Below, in pieces: positions 36,352 through 48,679 of a stretch of 64,000 nucleotides of DNA (its first letter is position 1; the number at the start of each line of letters is the position of its first letter). The stretch covers positions 5,890,001 through 5,954,000 of the forward strand of contig NZ_CP107989.1 of the NCBI RefSeq assembly GCF_041435015.1, given 5' to 3'. The translations under genes and the position numbers were made by a program. The DNA comes from Streptomyces canus. GTDB lineage: Bacteria > Actinomycetota > Actinomycetes > Streptomycetales > Streptomycetaceae. The notes under the pieces are model-generated. The model was not told the origin of the DNA, searched no databases, and saw nothing but the letters and a program-made list of their open reading frames with translations.

Positions 36352-37162
36352 GCTCGTAATCCTCCGCGACCGACCTGATCAGCGCTAGGGATTTGCGGTG
36401 CGACAAGGCGTCGCCCAGCGCATGATCGTAGGACACTTGGCACTCGCGGACCACGGACGGGAGCTCCATGATCCGGCCCGACCTGAGGCCTTCGGCATAG
36501 GCGAGGGGCGGCAGGTCCTCGAACCACATCAGCGACACGAAGCCCTCCAATAGGGCGTGGTAGCCGACCGAGAAGGGCAGGACGTGGACGCTGATGCGGT
36601 TGGTCTCAGCCAGGGCCGCGATGTGCCGGAGTTGCTTGCACATCACCTCTGGACCGCCGATCGGTCGCCGTAGCACCGCCTCGTCGAGCAGGACCCACAC
36701 CTTCGGTGAGTGGAAGTCGTCGAGAATACGGGCGCGTTCCAGGCGGGTGACGAGGAGCTCGTCACGTTCGTCGTCGCTCTTGGGCACCGCACCCGAGCTG
36801 AGTACCTCGCGCGCGTAGGCCGGAGTCTGCAGGATGCCGGGCACCAACTTGGGGGCATACTCCCGGATTTCCGTCGCCCTCCCCTCGAACTCCAGTGCCT
36901 CCGCGAAGTGTTCCGCCACCTTGCGGCCGTCCAGCGTTGGAAGGAAGTTCTCGAAGAAGCCGCCCGTCTCCAGCATCTGATCCAGTCGCCGCGCGTCCTC
37001 CACGTCCGGCCTTCGCCGACCCGCCTCGATGTGCGCGATATGTGTGCGCGACATCACGGCACGCGCGCTCAGCTCCTCCTGCGTGAGTCCGGCCGCCTCC
37101 CGGCGTCGTTTCAGCTCGGCGCCGTACTGCTGCCTCGTCAGCGGATTGTCCTCGATCGCCAC
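36323..37162 (-). CDS. XRE regulator with DUF5753 domain
   Basis: This 279-residue regulator has an N-terminal helix-turn-helix (LKRRREAAGLTQEELSARAV, RTHIAHIEAGRRRPDVEDAR, residues 17-57) and the DUF5753 domain after it (APKLVPGILQTPAYAREVL, RPIGGPEVMCKQLRHIAALA, VLPFSVGYHALLEGFVSLMW). It is a Scr1/WhiJ-like protein that with its DUF397 partner often acts in development or antibiotic control. The start is the GTG at 37162. A candidate operator palindrome lies upstream (37237-37256). Confidence 0.92.
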   Translation of the reverse strand: MAIEDNPLTRQQYGAELKRRREAAGLTQEELSARAVMSRTHIAHIEAGRRRPDVEDARRLDQMLETGGFFENFLPTLDGRKVAEHFAEALEFEGRATEIREYAPKLVPGILQTPAYAREVLSSGAVPKSDDERDELLVTRLERARILDDFHSPKVWVLLDEAVLRRPIGGPEVMCKQLRHIAALAETNRISVHVLPFSVGYHALLEGFVSLMWFEDLPPLAYAEGLRSGRIMELPSVVRECQVSYDHALGDALSHRKSLALIRSVAEDYEHEAQRAQHP

Positions 37163-37236
37163 CGATCAACTCCCCCTCGTGCGGACCCCGTTGTCACGCT
37201 CAGCTACCTTCCGAGCGTACCCAGCGTCACGTCACT

Positions 37237-37256
37237 CTGTGCATGCATAAGCACAG
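37237..37256. promoter_or_regulatory. Palindrome in the XRE/small-protein intergenic region
   Basis: CTGTGC (37237-37242) and GCACAG (37251-37256) flank an 8-bp A/T-rich centre (ATGCATAA). It lies between the divergent XRE regulator (start 37162) and the small protein gene (start 37275), a natural site for autoregulation. Confidence 0.5.
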
Positions 37257-37274
37257 AAAGTGAAAGGTGATGGC

Positions 37275-37457
37275 ATGGACCTCACGAAAGAACAGGAAGA
37301 GGGCATGGCCGGGGCGCAGATCACCCTCCAGGTCTCGCGGGACGGGGGTCGCACCTGGGGACCCACGGTGACGTACCGCCCGACGCGGAAGGACGCGCCC
37401 ATCGACCTGGCGGGCCGCTTCCCGCCGTGCCGGTGTCCGAGGTGCACGCGCGCGTAG
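37275..37457 (+). CDS. Small protein with Cys-rich tail
   Basis: This 60-residue protein is of unknown function. It is acidic at first (DLTKEQEEGMAG), has ITLQVSRDGGRTWGPTVTYR, and ends CRCPRCTRA, a possible metal-binding Cys cluster. The ATG at 37275 is used, with AAAGG about 9 bp upstream. It is divergent from the XRE regulator and two bases short of the convergent MFS gene end. Coding status is likely given start context and codon pattern. Confidence 0.55.
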   Translation: MDLTKEQEEGMAGAQITLQVSRDGGRTWGPTVTYRPTRKDAPIDLAGRFPPCRCPRCTRA

Positions 37458-37459
37458 CC

Positions 37460-38959
37460 TCACTGCTCCTTCAGCACCGGAAACCGCCGCGGCGCCAGCA
37501 CCAGCAGCACCGCGAACGCCAGGGCCGCGGCGCACCCCGCCCCCACGTACACCGTGTGCACCGCGTCCGCGATGGCCGCGCGGGTCGTCTCCGGGGCCGT
37601 GCCGGCGTCCAACGCGCGCGTGACGGAGTCGAGGTCGCTCGCGCCGCCCAGGCGTGCGGCCAGGACGCCGTTGGCCACCGCGCCGAAGACCGCCGCGCCC
37701 ACCGTCTGGCCGGTCTGGCGGCAGAAGAGGACGGACGCCGTGGTCGTGCCGCGTTCCGCCCAGCCGACCGTCGACTGGACCCCGACGATCAGGGGCAGTT
37801 GGAACAGGCCCAGCGCGGCGCCCAGGAGCAGCATCAGCAGGGTCGGCTGCCAGGCCGCGCCCGGGTAGGGGAGGAACGGGAAGGCGAACAGGATCAGGGC
37901 CGCCGTACCGATGCCCAGCATCGCCGTGTTGCGGAAGCCGATGCGCCGGTACACGTGCTGGCTCAGAGCCGCCGACACCGGCCAGCTCAGCGTCCATACG
38001 GACAGCACGAATCCGGCGGCGACCGGGGTGAGACCGAGCACCGACTGGGCGTACGTCGGCAGGAAGACCGTAGGGGCGACCATGAGGAGTCCCAGGGCGC
38101 CCAGGGCCAGGTTCACCGCGGCGATCGTGCGGCGGCGCCACACCCAGCCGGGGATGATCGGCTCCGCGGCCCGGCGTTCGATCAGGACCACGGCGACCAC
38201 CAGGGCGAGTCCCGTGCCGAACAGGCCCAGTGACGGCCACGACAGCCACGCCCAGGCCACCCCGCCCTGCACGAGCGCCGTCAGCAAGACGCCCCCGCAC
38301 GCGAACACCGCGAGCGCGCCCGCCCAGTCGACACGCGCGCGCGTGGTCTTCTCGGCGCGCCGCGGTTCGTGCAGATGACGGACGATCAGCCACAGCGCCA
38401 CCGCGCCGATCGGCAGGTTGACCAGGAAGATCCAGCGCCAGTCCGCGTACGCGGCGAGCACCCCGCCGATGCCCGGTCCCGCGACCGCCGCCACCGCCCA
38501 CACCGTGGACAGCTTGGCCTGGATCTTCGGGCGCTCCTCGAGCGGATACAGGTCGGCGGCAAGGGTCTGGACCGTGCCCTGCAGCGCGCCGCCGCCCAGC
38601 CCCTGGACGATCCGGAACGCGATCAGCGCCCCCATGTTCCACGCCACCGCGCACAGCAGGGAGCCGAGCAGGAACACCGCCGAGCCCGCGATCAGCACCG
38701 GTTTGCGCCCGAAGGTGTCGGAGAGCTTGCCGTAGACCGGCAGCGTCACCGTCACGGCCAGCAGATAACCGGAGAACAGCCAGGAGAAGACCGAGAAGCC
38801 GCCCAGGTCGCCGACGATCTGCGGGACGGCCGTGGAGACGATGGTGGCGTCCAGGGCCGCAAGGGCCATCGCCAGCATCAGAGCCGCTACGACAGCCCCG
38901 CGCCGGTTCGTGGAGACGTTCCGCGCGGGCTCCCGTATCGCCGGCTTCGTGTCGTCCAC
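37460..38959 (-). CDS. DHA2-type MFS drug exporter
   Basis: This 499-residue transporter of the 14-helix drug:H+ antiporter group has motif D1-like LDATIVSTAVPQIVGDLGG, motif A GKLSDTFGRKPVLIAG and motif C WAVAAVAGPGIGGVLAAYAD. It probably exports small hydrophobic or cationic compounds; the substrate is unknown. The start chosen is the GTG at 38959 because AAGGA lies 6-7 bp upstream; ATGs further upstream have no such site. Confidence 0.9.
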   Translation of the reverse strand: MDDTKPAIREPARNVSTNRRGAVVAALMLAMALAALDATIVSTAVPQIVGDLGGFSVFSWLFSGYLLAVTVTLPVYGKLSDTFGRKPVLIAGSAVFLLGSLLCAVAWNMGALIAFRIVQGLGGGALQGTVQTLAADLYPLEERPKIQAKLSTVWAVAAVAGPGIGGVLAAYADWRWIFLVNLPIGAVALWLIVRHLHEPRRAEKTTRARVDWAGALAVFACGGVLLTALVQGGVAWAWLSWPSLGLFGTGLALVVAVVLIERRAAEPIIPGWVWRRRTIAAVNLALGALGLLMVAPTVFLPTYAQSVLGLTPVAAGFVLSVWTLSWPVSAALSQHVYRRIGFRNTAMLGIGTAALILFAFPFLPYPGAAWQPTLLMLLLGAALGLFQLPLIVGVQSTVGWAERGTTTASVLFCRQTGQTVGAAVFGAVANGVLAARLGGASDLDSVTRALDAGTAPETTRAAIADAVHTVYVGAGCAAALAFAVLLVLAPRRFPVLKEQ

Positions 38960-39373
38960 GCGGATTCCTTCCCCCTGCATCCATCTACCGGCGACCACTC
39001 TCCCACTTGACCCTCACGCGGCGGCAGGGTGCAGCCTGACTGCACCGGAGGGTGGACCCGTACCCCTAGATCGCCTCCACCCGGCGGTGGACTGCCCCTA
39101 GGGGTATCTCCGTACTACGGCTCGGGGCGGGTTCGTACCGCCGGAGGAGGAGAAGGGCCATGGTCCGTCCTTAACCTGGCTTTACGCCGCTGGGGAGCGG
39201 TGGGGGAGGGACGACCGGATCGACGGGGGTGGGGTTTTCCCCCGTAGAAGACGGTGCTGAGCACCAGCGCGCCGGACCGTCCCGCGGCACCAGACTGAAC
39301 GCCGTACCCAAGCAACGAACCGATCGCCCTGCTGATCGGCTGTTGATTCACTGACCGATATAGGAGACATACC
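38960..39373. promoter_or_regulatory. 414-bp intergenic region with CCCCTAGGGG palindrome
   Basis: No gene is seen. An inverted repeat pair TACCCCTAG (39061-39069) and CTAGGGGTA (39098-39106) is present; the second site is itself the palindrome CCCCTAGGGG (39095-39104). These are likely operators for the MFS gene or the ABC exporter. The rest is G-rich and holds no recognisable signal. Confidence 0.5.
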
Positions 39374-40162
39374 GTGACATCGGCTGTAACCATCACCAGG
39401 CACGGGGGCACTGGAGGGCGTACGGCCGTTGCCGCGCGGGCGCGGCAGGTCGTCAAGGCGTACGGGTCCGGCGAGACCCGCGTCGTCGCCCTCGACCATG
39501 TGGACGTGGACATCGCTCGCGGGCAGTTCACCGCGATCATGGGCCCCTCGGGGTCCGGCAAGTCCACCCTCATGCACTGCCTCGCCGGTCTCGACACCGT
39601 GACGAGCGGTCAGATCTACCTTGACGACACCGAGATCACCGGCCTGAAGGACAAGAAGCTCACCCAGCTGCGCCGGGACCGGGTCGGATTCATCTTCCAG
39701 GCGTTCAACCTGCTGCCGACGCTCAACGCGCTCGAGAACATCACGCTGCCCATGGACATCGCCGGGCGCAAGCCCGACAAGCAGTGGCTCGCACGCGTGG
39801 TGGACACGGTGGGACTTTCCGACCGACTCAGGCACCGGCCCACCCAGCTCTCCGGCGGACAGCAGCAGCGTGTCGCCGTGGCTCGCGCCCTGGCCGCGCG
39901 TCCCGAGATCATCTTCGGTGACGAGCCGACCGGAAACCTCGACTCGCGCGCGGGTGCCGAGGTCCTGGGCTTCCTGCGCCGTTCCGTCGACGAGCTCGGG
40001 CAGACCATCGTGATGGTCACGCACGACCCGGTGGCCGCCTCGTACGCGGACCGCGTGCTGTACCTCGCCGACGGCCGGATCGTCGACGAGATGTACAAGC
40101 CCACCGCGGAGGCCGTCCTGGACCGCATGAAGGACTTCGACGCCCGGGGGCGTACGTCATGA
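39374..40162 (+). CDS. MacB/LolD-type ABC transporter ATPase
   Basis: This 262-residue ABC ATPase has Walker A MGPSGSGKST, Q-loop FIFQAFNLLP, signature LSGGQQQR, Walker B IIFGDEPTGNLDS and the switch His in MVTHDP. It belongs to the exporter or mechanotransmission group (MacB, LolD, FtsE). The GTG at 39374 follows AGGAG. It overlaps the permease start by ATGA, so the two are co-translated. The N-terminal 25 residues are extra relative to the core. Confidence 0.95.
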   Translation: MTSAVTITRHGGTGGRTAVAARARQVVKAYGSGETRVVALDHVDVDIARGQFTAIMGPSGSGKSTLMHCLAGLDTVTSGQIYLDDTEITGLKDKKLTQLRRDRVGFIFQAFNLLPTLNALENITLPMDIAGRKPDKQWLARVVDTVGLSDRLRHRPTQLSGGQQQRVAVARALAARPEIIFGDEPTGNLDSRAGAEVLGFLRRSVDELGQTIVMVTHDPVAASYADRVLYLADGRIVDEMYKPTAEAVLDRMKDFDARGRTS

Positions 40163-42738
40163 CCGTCATGAAGACCTCCATGCGCAACTTCTTCGCGCAC
40201 AAGGGACGCATGGCCCTGTCGGCCGTGGCGGTCCTGCTGTCGGTCGCCTTCGTCTGCGGGACGCTGGTGTTCACCGACACGATGAACACCACCTTCGACA
40301 AGCTCTTCGCGGCCACGTCCTCGGATGTGACGGTGAGCGCCAAGGGCGCCTCCGACAGCGGCGAGACGACCTCGGACAACGGCAAGCCGCCGGTCTTGCC
40401 GGCCTCCGTGCTCGGCAAGGTGCGTGAGGCACAGGGGGTGAAGACGGCGGAGGGGACCGTCTTCTCGACCTCGGTGACCGTCGTGGACGCCGACAAGGAC
40501 AGCCTTTCGCCGTCCGGCGGCGGCCCGACCATCGTCGGCAACTGGAACCGCAACGACGCCCGCACCATGAAGGTCACCTCCGGTACGGCGCCGAAGAACT
40601 CCGGCCAGATCATGGTCGACAAGGACACCGTCGACAAGCACCACCTGAAGCTCGGTGACGAGATCGGCGTGATCAGCGCGGTCGGCACGCACACCGCGAA
40701 GATCTCGGGCGTCGCGGAGTTCCAGGTCACCAACCCCGGTGCCGCGATCTTCTACCTGGACACGAAGACCGCCCAGGAGAGCCTGGTCGGCGAGACGGGC
40801 GTGTTCACGAACGTCAACGTCACGGCCGCTTCCGGGCTCACCGACGCACAGCTCAAGAAGAACGTCGCCGCCGAGCTCGGCAGCGGCTACAGGGTGCAGA
40901 CGGCCAAGGAGACCGCCGACGCCAACCAGAAGGACGTCGAGGGCTTCATGAACGTCATGAAGTACGCGATGCTCGGCTTCGCCGGGATCGCCTTCCTCGT
41001 CGGCATCTTCCTGATCATCAACACCTTCTCGATGCTCGTCGCGCAGCGGACCCGCGAGATCGGCCTGATGCGGGCCATCGGGTCCAGCCGCAAGCAGGTC
41101 AACCGCTCCGTGCTGGTCGAGGCCCTGCTCCTGGGCGTGACCGGTTCGGTGCTCGGGGTCGGGGCCGGTGTCGGCCTCGCGGTCGGCCTGATGAAACTCA
41201 TGAGCTCCCTGGGCATACACCTGTCGACCAGCGACCTGACGATCGCCTGGACGACCCCGGTGGTCGGACTGCTCCTCGGCGTGGTCGTCACCGTGCTGGC
41301 CGCCTGGCTGCCGGCCCGCCGCGCGGGCAAGGTCTCGCCCATGGCCGCCCTCCGGGACGCCGGCGCCCCCGCCGACGCCAAGGCGGGCCGCGTACGGGCC
41401 CTGCTGGGCACGCTCCTGACCGCTGGCGGCGCCTACGCGCTCTACCTGGTCACCCAGGCGGACAAGGCCAAAGAGGGCTCCCTGTGGCTCGGCCTCGGCG
41501 TGGTGCTCTCCCTGATCGGCTTCGTCGTGATCGGCCCGCTCCTCGCGGGCGGTGTGGTGCGCGTCCTGGGCGCGGTCGTCCTCAGGGTGTTCGGCCCGGT
41601 CGGCCGCATGGCCGAGCGCAACGCCCTGCGCAACCCGCGCCGTACGGGAGCCACGGCCGCCGCCCTGATGATCGGCCTCGCGCTGGTCGCCTGTCTGTCG
41701 GTCGTCGGTTCGTCCATGGTCGCCTCGGCCTCGGACGAGCTCGACAAGACGGTCGGTACGGACTTCATCATCCAATCCGACAGCGGGCAGTTGGTCACGC
41801 CGGCCGCGGTGAAGACCGTCAAGAACACGCCCGGCCTTGAAGGGGTCACCGAGTACAGGACCACGGAGGCCGACTACACGACCCCCGACGGCAAGACGCT
41901 CAAGGACACCGACATCACGGCGGCCGACCCGTCCTACGCGACCGTCCTGCGGACCAAGACCGTCGCGGGGACGCTCGCCGACGCCTACCGGCCCGACTCG
42001 ATGTCCGTGCACGAGAAGTTCGCCAGGGCGCACGGAATCCACCTGGGCTCGAAGATCAAGGTCGCCTTCAAGGACGGCGCCACCGCCGAGCTGACGGTCC
42101 GGGCGATCACCAGCAGTGACGTCGTCATCGACGCGGGCTCGAAGTACATCTCGATCGCCACGCTCGCCAAGTACGTGCCGGCCGACAAGATGCCGCTCGA
42201 CCAGTTGGTCTTCGCCAACGCCAAGGACGGGCAGCAGGACGCCGCGTACAAGTCGCTGAAGTCGGCGCTGCACGACTATCCGCAGTACACCGTGCGCGAC
42301 CAGACCGACTACAAGGAAGCCTTCAAGGACCAGATCGGACAGCTCCTGAACATGATCTACGGCCTGCTGGCCCTCGCGATCATCGTCGCGATCCTCGGTG
42401 TCGTGAACACCCTGGCGCTCTCGGTGGTCGAGCGGACCCGGGAGATCGGCCTGATGCGCGCCATCGGCCTCTCGCGGCGCCAGCTGCGACGGATGATCCG
42501 CATGGAGTCGGTGGTCATCGCGCTCTTCGGCGCACTGCTCGGCCTGGGCCTCGGCATGGGCTGGGGCGCGACCGCCCAGAAGCTCCTCGCCCTGCAGGGC
42601 CTGAAGGTCCTGGACATCCCCTGGCCGACGATCATCGGCGTCTTCGTCGGATCGGCCTTCGTGGGCCTGTTCGCCGCCCTGATCCCGGCGTTCCGGGCGG
42701 GCCGGATGAACGTCCTGAAGGCGATCGCGACCGAATAG
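40159..42738 (+). CDS. FtsX-like ABC permease with two MacB-type halves
   Basis: This 859-residue protein has two repeats of the FtsX/MacB membrane module. It starts with a transmembrane segment (LSAVAVLLSVAFVCGTLVFT), then a large extracytoplasmic domain. The first FtsX core is LGFAGIAFLVGIFLIINTFS with the coupling REIGLMRAIGSSRKQVNRS. The middle helices precede a second extracytoplasmic domain, and the second core ends with REIGLMRAIGLSRRQLRRM. With the preceding ATPase it forms an ABC exporter or signal transducer for peptides, lipoproteins or antibiotics. It is followed by a strong terminator. Confidence 0.95.
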   Translation: MTVMKTSMRNFFAHKGRMALSAVAVLLSVAFVCGTLVFTDTMNTTFDKLFAATSSDVTVSAKGASDSGETTSDNGKPPVLPASVLGKVREAQGVKTAEGTVFSTSVTVVDADKDSLSPSGGGPTIVGNWNRNDARTMKVTSGTAPKNSGQIMVDKDTVDKHHLKLGDEIGVISAVGTHTAKISGVAEFQVTNPGAAIFYLDTKTAQESLVGETGVFTNVNVTAASGLTDAQLKKNVAAELGSGYRVQTAKETADANQKDVEGFMNVMKYAMLGFAGIAFLVGIFLIINTFSMLVAQRTREIGLMRAIGSSRKQVNRSVLVEALLLGVTGSVLGVGAGVGLAVGLMKLMSSLGIHLSTSDLTIAWTTPVVGLLLGVVVTVLAAWLPARRAGKVSPMAALRDAGAPADAKAGRVRALLGTLLTAGGAYALYLVTQADKAKEGSLWLGLGVVLSLIGFVVIGPLLAGGVVRVLGAVVLRVFGPVGRMAERNALRNPRRTGATAAALMIGLALVACLSVVGSSMVASASDELDKTVGTDFIIQSDSGQLVTPAAVKTVKNTPGLEGVTEYRTTEADYTTPDGKTLKDTDITAADPSYATVLRTKTVAGTLADAYRPDSMSVHEKFARAHGIHLGSKIKVAFKDGATAELTVRAITSSDVVIDAGSKYISIATLAKYVPADKMPLDQLVFANAKDGQQDAAYKSLKSALHDYPQYTVRDQTDYKEAFKDQIGQLLNMIYGLLALAIIVAILGVVNTLALSVVERTREIGLMRAIGLSRRQLRRMIRMESVVIALFGALLGLGLGMGWGATAQKLLALQGLKVLDIPWPTIIGVFVGSAFVGLFAALIPAFRAGRMNVLKAIATE

Positions 42739-42759
42739 CCACCCTGGGGACGGGGAACG

Positions 42760-42802
42760 CCCGGCGCCGAGAAGTCACGGGGGACTTCTCGGCGCCGGGT
42801 TC
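42760..42802 (+). terminator. Terminator after the ABC exporter operon
   Basis: Perfect 17-bp arms (42760-42776 and 42783-42799) with a 6-base loop are followed by a short T-rich stretch. It separates the exporter from mfd. Confidence 0.9.
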
Positions 42803-42908
42803 TTCGTTGTCCACGGGGAGCAGCTTGCGGGCTCTTCGCCGGCCACAGGGCGGCCGCGGGCGAGGCGGCGTTGTCCACAGGCTCCGACGGCCGGGCCGAG
42901 GCCGTCGT

Positions 42909-42914
42909 AGGCTG
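42909..42914 (+). promoter_or_regulatory. Candidate mfd promoter (-10 TAGGCT)
   Basis: TAGGCT at 42909-42914 matches the Streptomyces TAnnnT -10 element and precedes mfd by about 80 bp. I cannot assign a -35. Confidence 0.45.
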
Positions 42915-42994
42915 GAGACCCCCCGGCCCTTCGTTGTGTCGGGCCCTTCGCGTTGCCCACCCCCCAGAAACCCCCCGGACGAAAGCCGCCCAGA

Positions 42995-46525
<3,531 letters not shown>

Positions 46526-46815
46526 CGGCGGGGGACCGTGACCGGGTGCCCCTCGACGGTGTGAGTCGCGGTCACTCGGTCACGCGGGGTGAGCTCAGGG
46601 CGTACGGAACAACGTGGTCGCGAGGGTACGGACGCCGGCCGTGACCTGCGCCACCGCGTGGAGCTCCACACCGACCAACTCGCCGCCGGGCCATGGCGGT
46701 TGCTCGGCGCGGCCGACACGGCCCGGCTCGCGGACCTGCTCGGCGACTTCTGGGTCGCGGTGCTGTCCTCCAGGTTGCTCCCGTCGGAGACGGCCTGGGC
46801 ATCGGGAAGGTCTGA
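46526..46815 (+). pseudogene. Remnant of a SCO6745-like gene (C-terminus only)
   Basis: The gap after mfd contains a degraded coding remnant. From about 46625 one frame reads TDAGRDLRHRVELHTDQLAA then LADLLGDFWVAVLSSRLLPS. A one-base shift near 46790 then gives GLGIGKV and a TGA at 46813-46815. This is the pattern I recall for the C-terminus of SCO6745-type proteins (LTPAGRALR ... DELAAAPW ... LLPxxNPLG). No N-terminal part is found. A weak inverted repeat CGTGACCG (46537-46544) and CGGTCACG (46577-46584) just after mfd could be its terminator. Confidence 0.55.
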
Positions 46816-46833
46816 CCGTGGTAGTCAGGAGGG

Positions 46834-47433
46834 ATGCTCGGACGACTTCCTCTTGAGGAACAACTGGACGTGTTCCGTTCCACGCTCGGCCGGAACGAGA
46901 CCCTGACCGAGGTGATGGCCAGGACGGCGACGCTTGACCTGCCGGGCTGGTACGTGACGGCGGGCTGCCTGTTCCAGACCGTGTGGAACGTGGTCACCGG
47001 CAGACCGCCGACCCGGGGCATCAGGGACTACGACATCTTCTACTTCGACGACACCGATCTCTCCTGGGAGGCCGAGGACGCCGTCATCGAGGCGGGACGG
47101 GAAGTGTTCGCAGGCCTGCGGGCCGAGGTGGAGATCCGCAACGAGGCCCGGGTGCACCTCTGGTACGAGCGGAAGTTCGGAGTGCCCTGCCCTCCGTACG
47201 ACTCCACCGAGTCCGCCATCGACCGCTTCGCCGCGACGACGTGCTGTCTGGGCGTACGCCCGGAATCCGACGGGACGTGGCGCGTCTACGCACCCCACGG
47301 ACTGTCCGACGTGTTCAACCTCGTGCTCCGCCCCAATCCCGTACTCGCTCCGAGAGAGGTCTACGAGACCAAGGCCGCGCGCTGGAAGGAGGAATGGCCG
47401 GAGCTCAGGGTGCTGCCATGGCCTGCGACGTGA
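46834..47433 (+). CDS. Nucleotidyltransferase-like protein (NTP_transf_6/COG3575)
   Basis: This 199-residue protein resembles the nucleotidyltransferase family PF06042. Seen are WYVTAGCLFQTVWNVVTGRP, the acidic RDYDIFYFDDTDLSWEAEDAV, and RNEARVHLWYERKFGVPCPP. The DYDIFYFD run gives acidic residues expected for metal binding. Its substrate is unknown. TAGTCA at 46822-46827 ends exactly 6 bp before the ATG while AGGAGGG abuts the start, so a leaderless transcript is likely. It is convergent with the next small gene, 18 bp apart. Confidence 0.85.
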   Translation: MLGRLPLEEQLDVFRSTLGRNETLTEVMARTATLDLPGWYVTAGCLFQTVWNVVTGRPPTRGIRDYDIFYFDDTDLSWEAEDAVIEAGREVFAGLRAEVEIRNEARVHLWYERKFGVPCPPYDSTESAIDRFAATTCCLGVRPESDGTWRVYAPHGLSDVFNLVLRPNPVLAPREVYETKAARWKEEWPELRVLPWPAT

Positions 47434-47451
47434 AGCCGCCCGCGGGAAACC

Positions 47452-47637
47452 TTACGGCTGTTCGGGCCTGTCGCGATCCATGCCGAGCGACCCCTCGATC
47501 TTCTGCTGTGCGTCGTCGACCTGGCTCTCGTGCTTGTTGCCCGTCCGCTCGTTGACCTTCCGTTCCGCCACGTCGGACATGTCCTTGGTCTTGTCCTGCG
47601 CCTGGCGGTTGCTCTTGAACCTGTCGAAGATGCCCAT
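47452..47637 (-). CDS. MT0933-like small protein (antitoxin/CsbD-like)
   Basis: This 61-residue hydrophilic protein begins MGIFDRFKSNRQAQDKTKDM and continues AERKVNERTGNKHESQVDDA. The pattern matches MT0933-type small proteins, annotated as antitoxins in mycobacteria, and is close to CsbD-like stress proteins. No toxin gene is adjacent. The ATG at 47637 is used because AAGGAG lies 6 bp upstream; the longer open frame to 47826 is not supported. Confidence 0.7.
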   Translation of the reverse strand: MGIFDRFKSNRQAQDKTKDMSDVAERKVNERTGNKHESQVDDAQQKIEGSLGMDRDRPEQP

Positions 47638-47826
47638 CCCGAACTCCTTCCGGAGGTGACTCAGCAACGACGATACGGCTGATATGTCCGCATTGCCTAC
47701 TCGGAAGGGCTGTGGTCTGGACCTCCTGAATGGCGCGGTGCGCCCGCTCGCTACGGTGTGCGCGACGTCGTACAGGGAAAGCGCTCCCTGCGGGGGCCGG
47801 ACCGGGTTGCAAGGGGAGGGGCGCAC

Positions 47827-48552
47827 GTGAGGCGTCTGAGGGGCGGGGCTGCGGCCGCCGTCGTGCTGGTGTTCGCCGTGGCCGGGTGCAAGGCGGAGAC
47901 GGCCACAGGGTCCGGGGGGCCGGAGGAGAGCGGGGGTGCGGGCGGTTCGGGCGCGGCCCTCACCGCCGCCAAGTCACTCACCGTCAAGGGGCGGGCGCCC
48001 AAGACGGGGTACGAGCGCGACAGGTTCGGCACCGCGTGGGCGGACACGGACTCGAACGACTGCGACACCCGCGACGACATACTCAAACGGGATCTGGAGG
48101 ACGTGAAGTTCACCCGCGGGGACTGCAAGGTGTCCTACGGCGTGCTCGAGTCGGACCCCTACTCGGGCAAGGAGGTGACCTACCGGCGTGGTCGCAGCCA
48201 GGTCGACATCGACCACGTGGTCGCGCTCTCCGACGCCTGGCAGAAGGGGGCCAAGTACTGGGAGCCCGGCAAGCGGATAGCTCTCGCCAACGACCCCCTC
48301 AACCTCCTCGCCGTCGACGCGAGCACCAACCGTTCCAAGGGGGACGGTGACACGGCGACCTGGCTGCCGCCGAACAAGGGGTACCGGTGCACGTATGTCG
48401 CCGCCCAGGTCGCCGTGAAGAAGAAGTACGACCTGTGGGTCACGGCCGCCGAGAAGTCCGCGATGGAGAAGGTCCTCTCGGGCTGCCCCGGCCAGAAGCT
48501 CCCGGCCGGCGGCAATCCGACGGCGGCGCCGCCGCGGTTCCACGCGGACTGA
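47827..48552 (+). CDS. Secreted HNH-nuclease lipoprotein (DUF1524)
   Basis: This 241-residue protein has a lipoprotein signal peptide ending in the lipobox VAGC. A Gly/Ser-rich stretch is followed by an HNH-type nuclease domain: DCDTRDDILKRDLEDVKF, QVDIDHVVALSDAWQKGA with the catalytic DIDH, then RIALANDPLNLLAVDASTN and the KGDGDTATWLPP loop. It should be an outward-facing membrane-anchored nuclease. Its role (nutrient uptake, competition or phage defence) is unknown. The GTG at 47827 has GGAGGGG upstream. Confidence 0.88.
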   Translation: MRRLRGGAAAAVVLVFAVAGCKAETATGSGGPEESGGAGGSGAALTAAKSLTVKGRAPKTGYERDRFGTAWADTDSNDCDTRDDILKRDLEDVKFTRGDCKVSYGVLESDPYSGKEVTYRRGRSQVDIDHVVALSDAWQKGAKYWEPGKRIALANDPLNLLAVDASTNRSKGDGDTATWLPPNKGYRCTYVAAQVAVKKKYDLWVTAAEKSAMEKVLSGCPGQKLPAGGNPTAAPPRFHAD

Positions 48553-48679
48553 GGACTCGCGCCGGCCATGGGCTTCGGGCCTCGTGAGCCGTGGCCACCA
48601 GGGCTTGCGCCGAGCGGCCGCGGGGCGGGGGGCGGGAAATGCGCTTTCAGACGGGCGGGCCCGCGCCTACGGTGACCGC

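Noticed and set aside
47452..47637. Toxin-antitoxin pair built on the MT0933-like protein
   Set aside because: No partner toxin is adjacent; neighbours are a nucleotidyltransferase-like gene on the opposite strand and a divergent lipoprotein, so it is listed only as a small protein.
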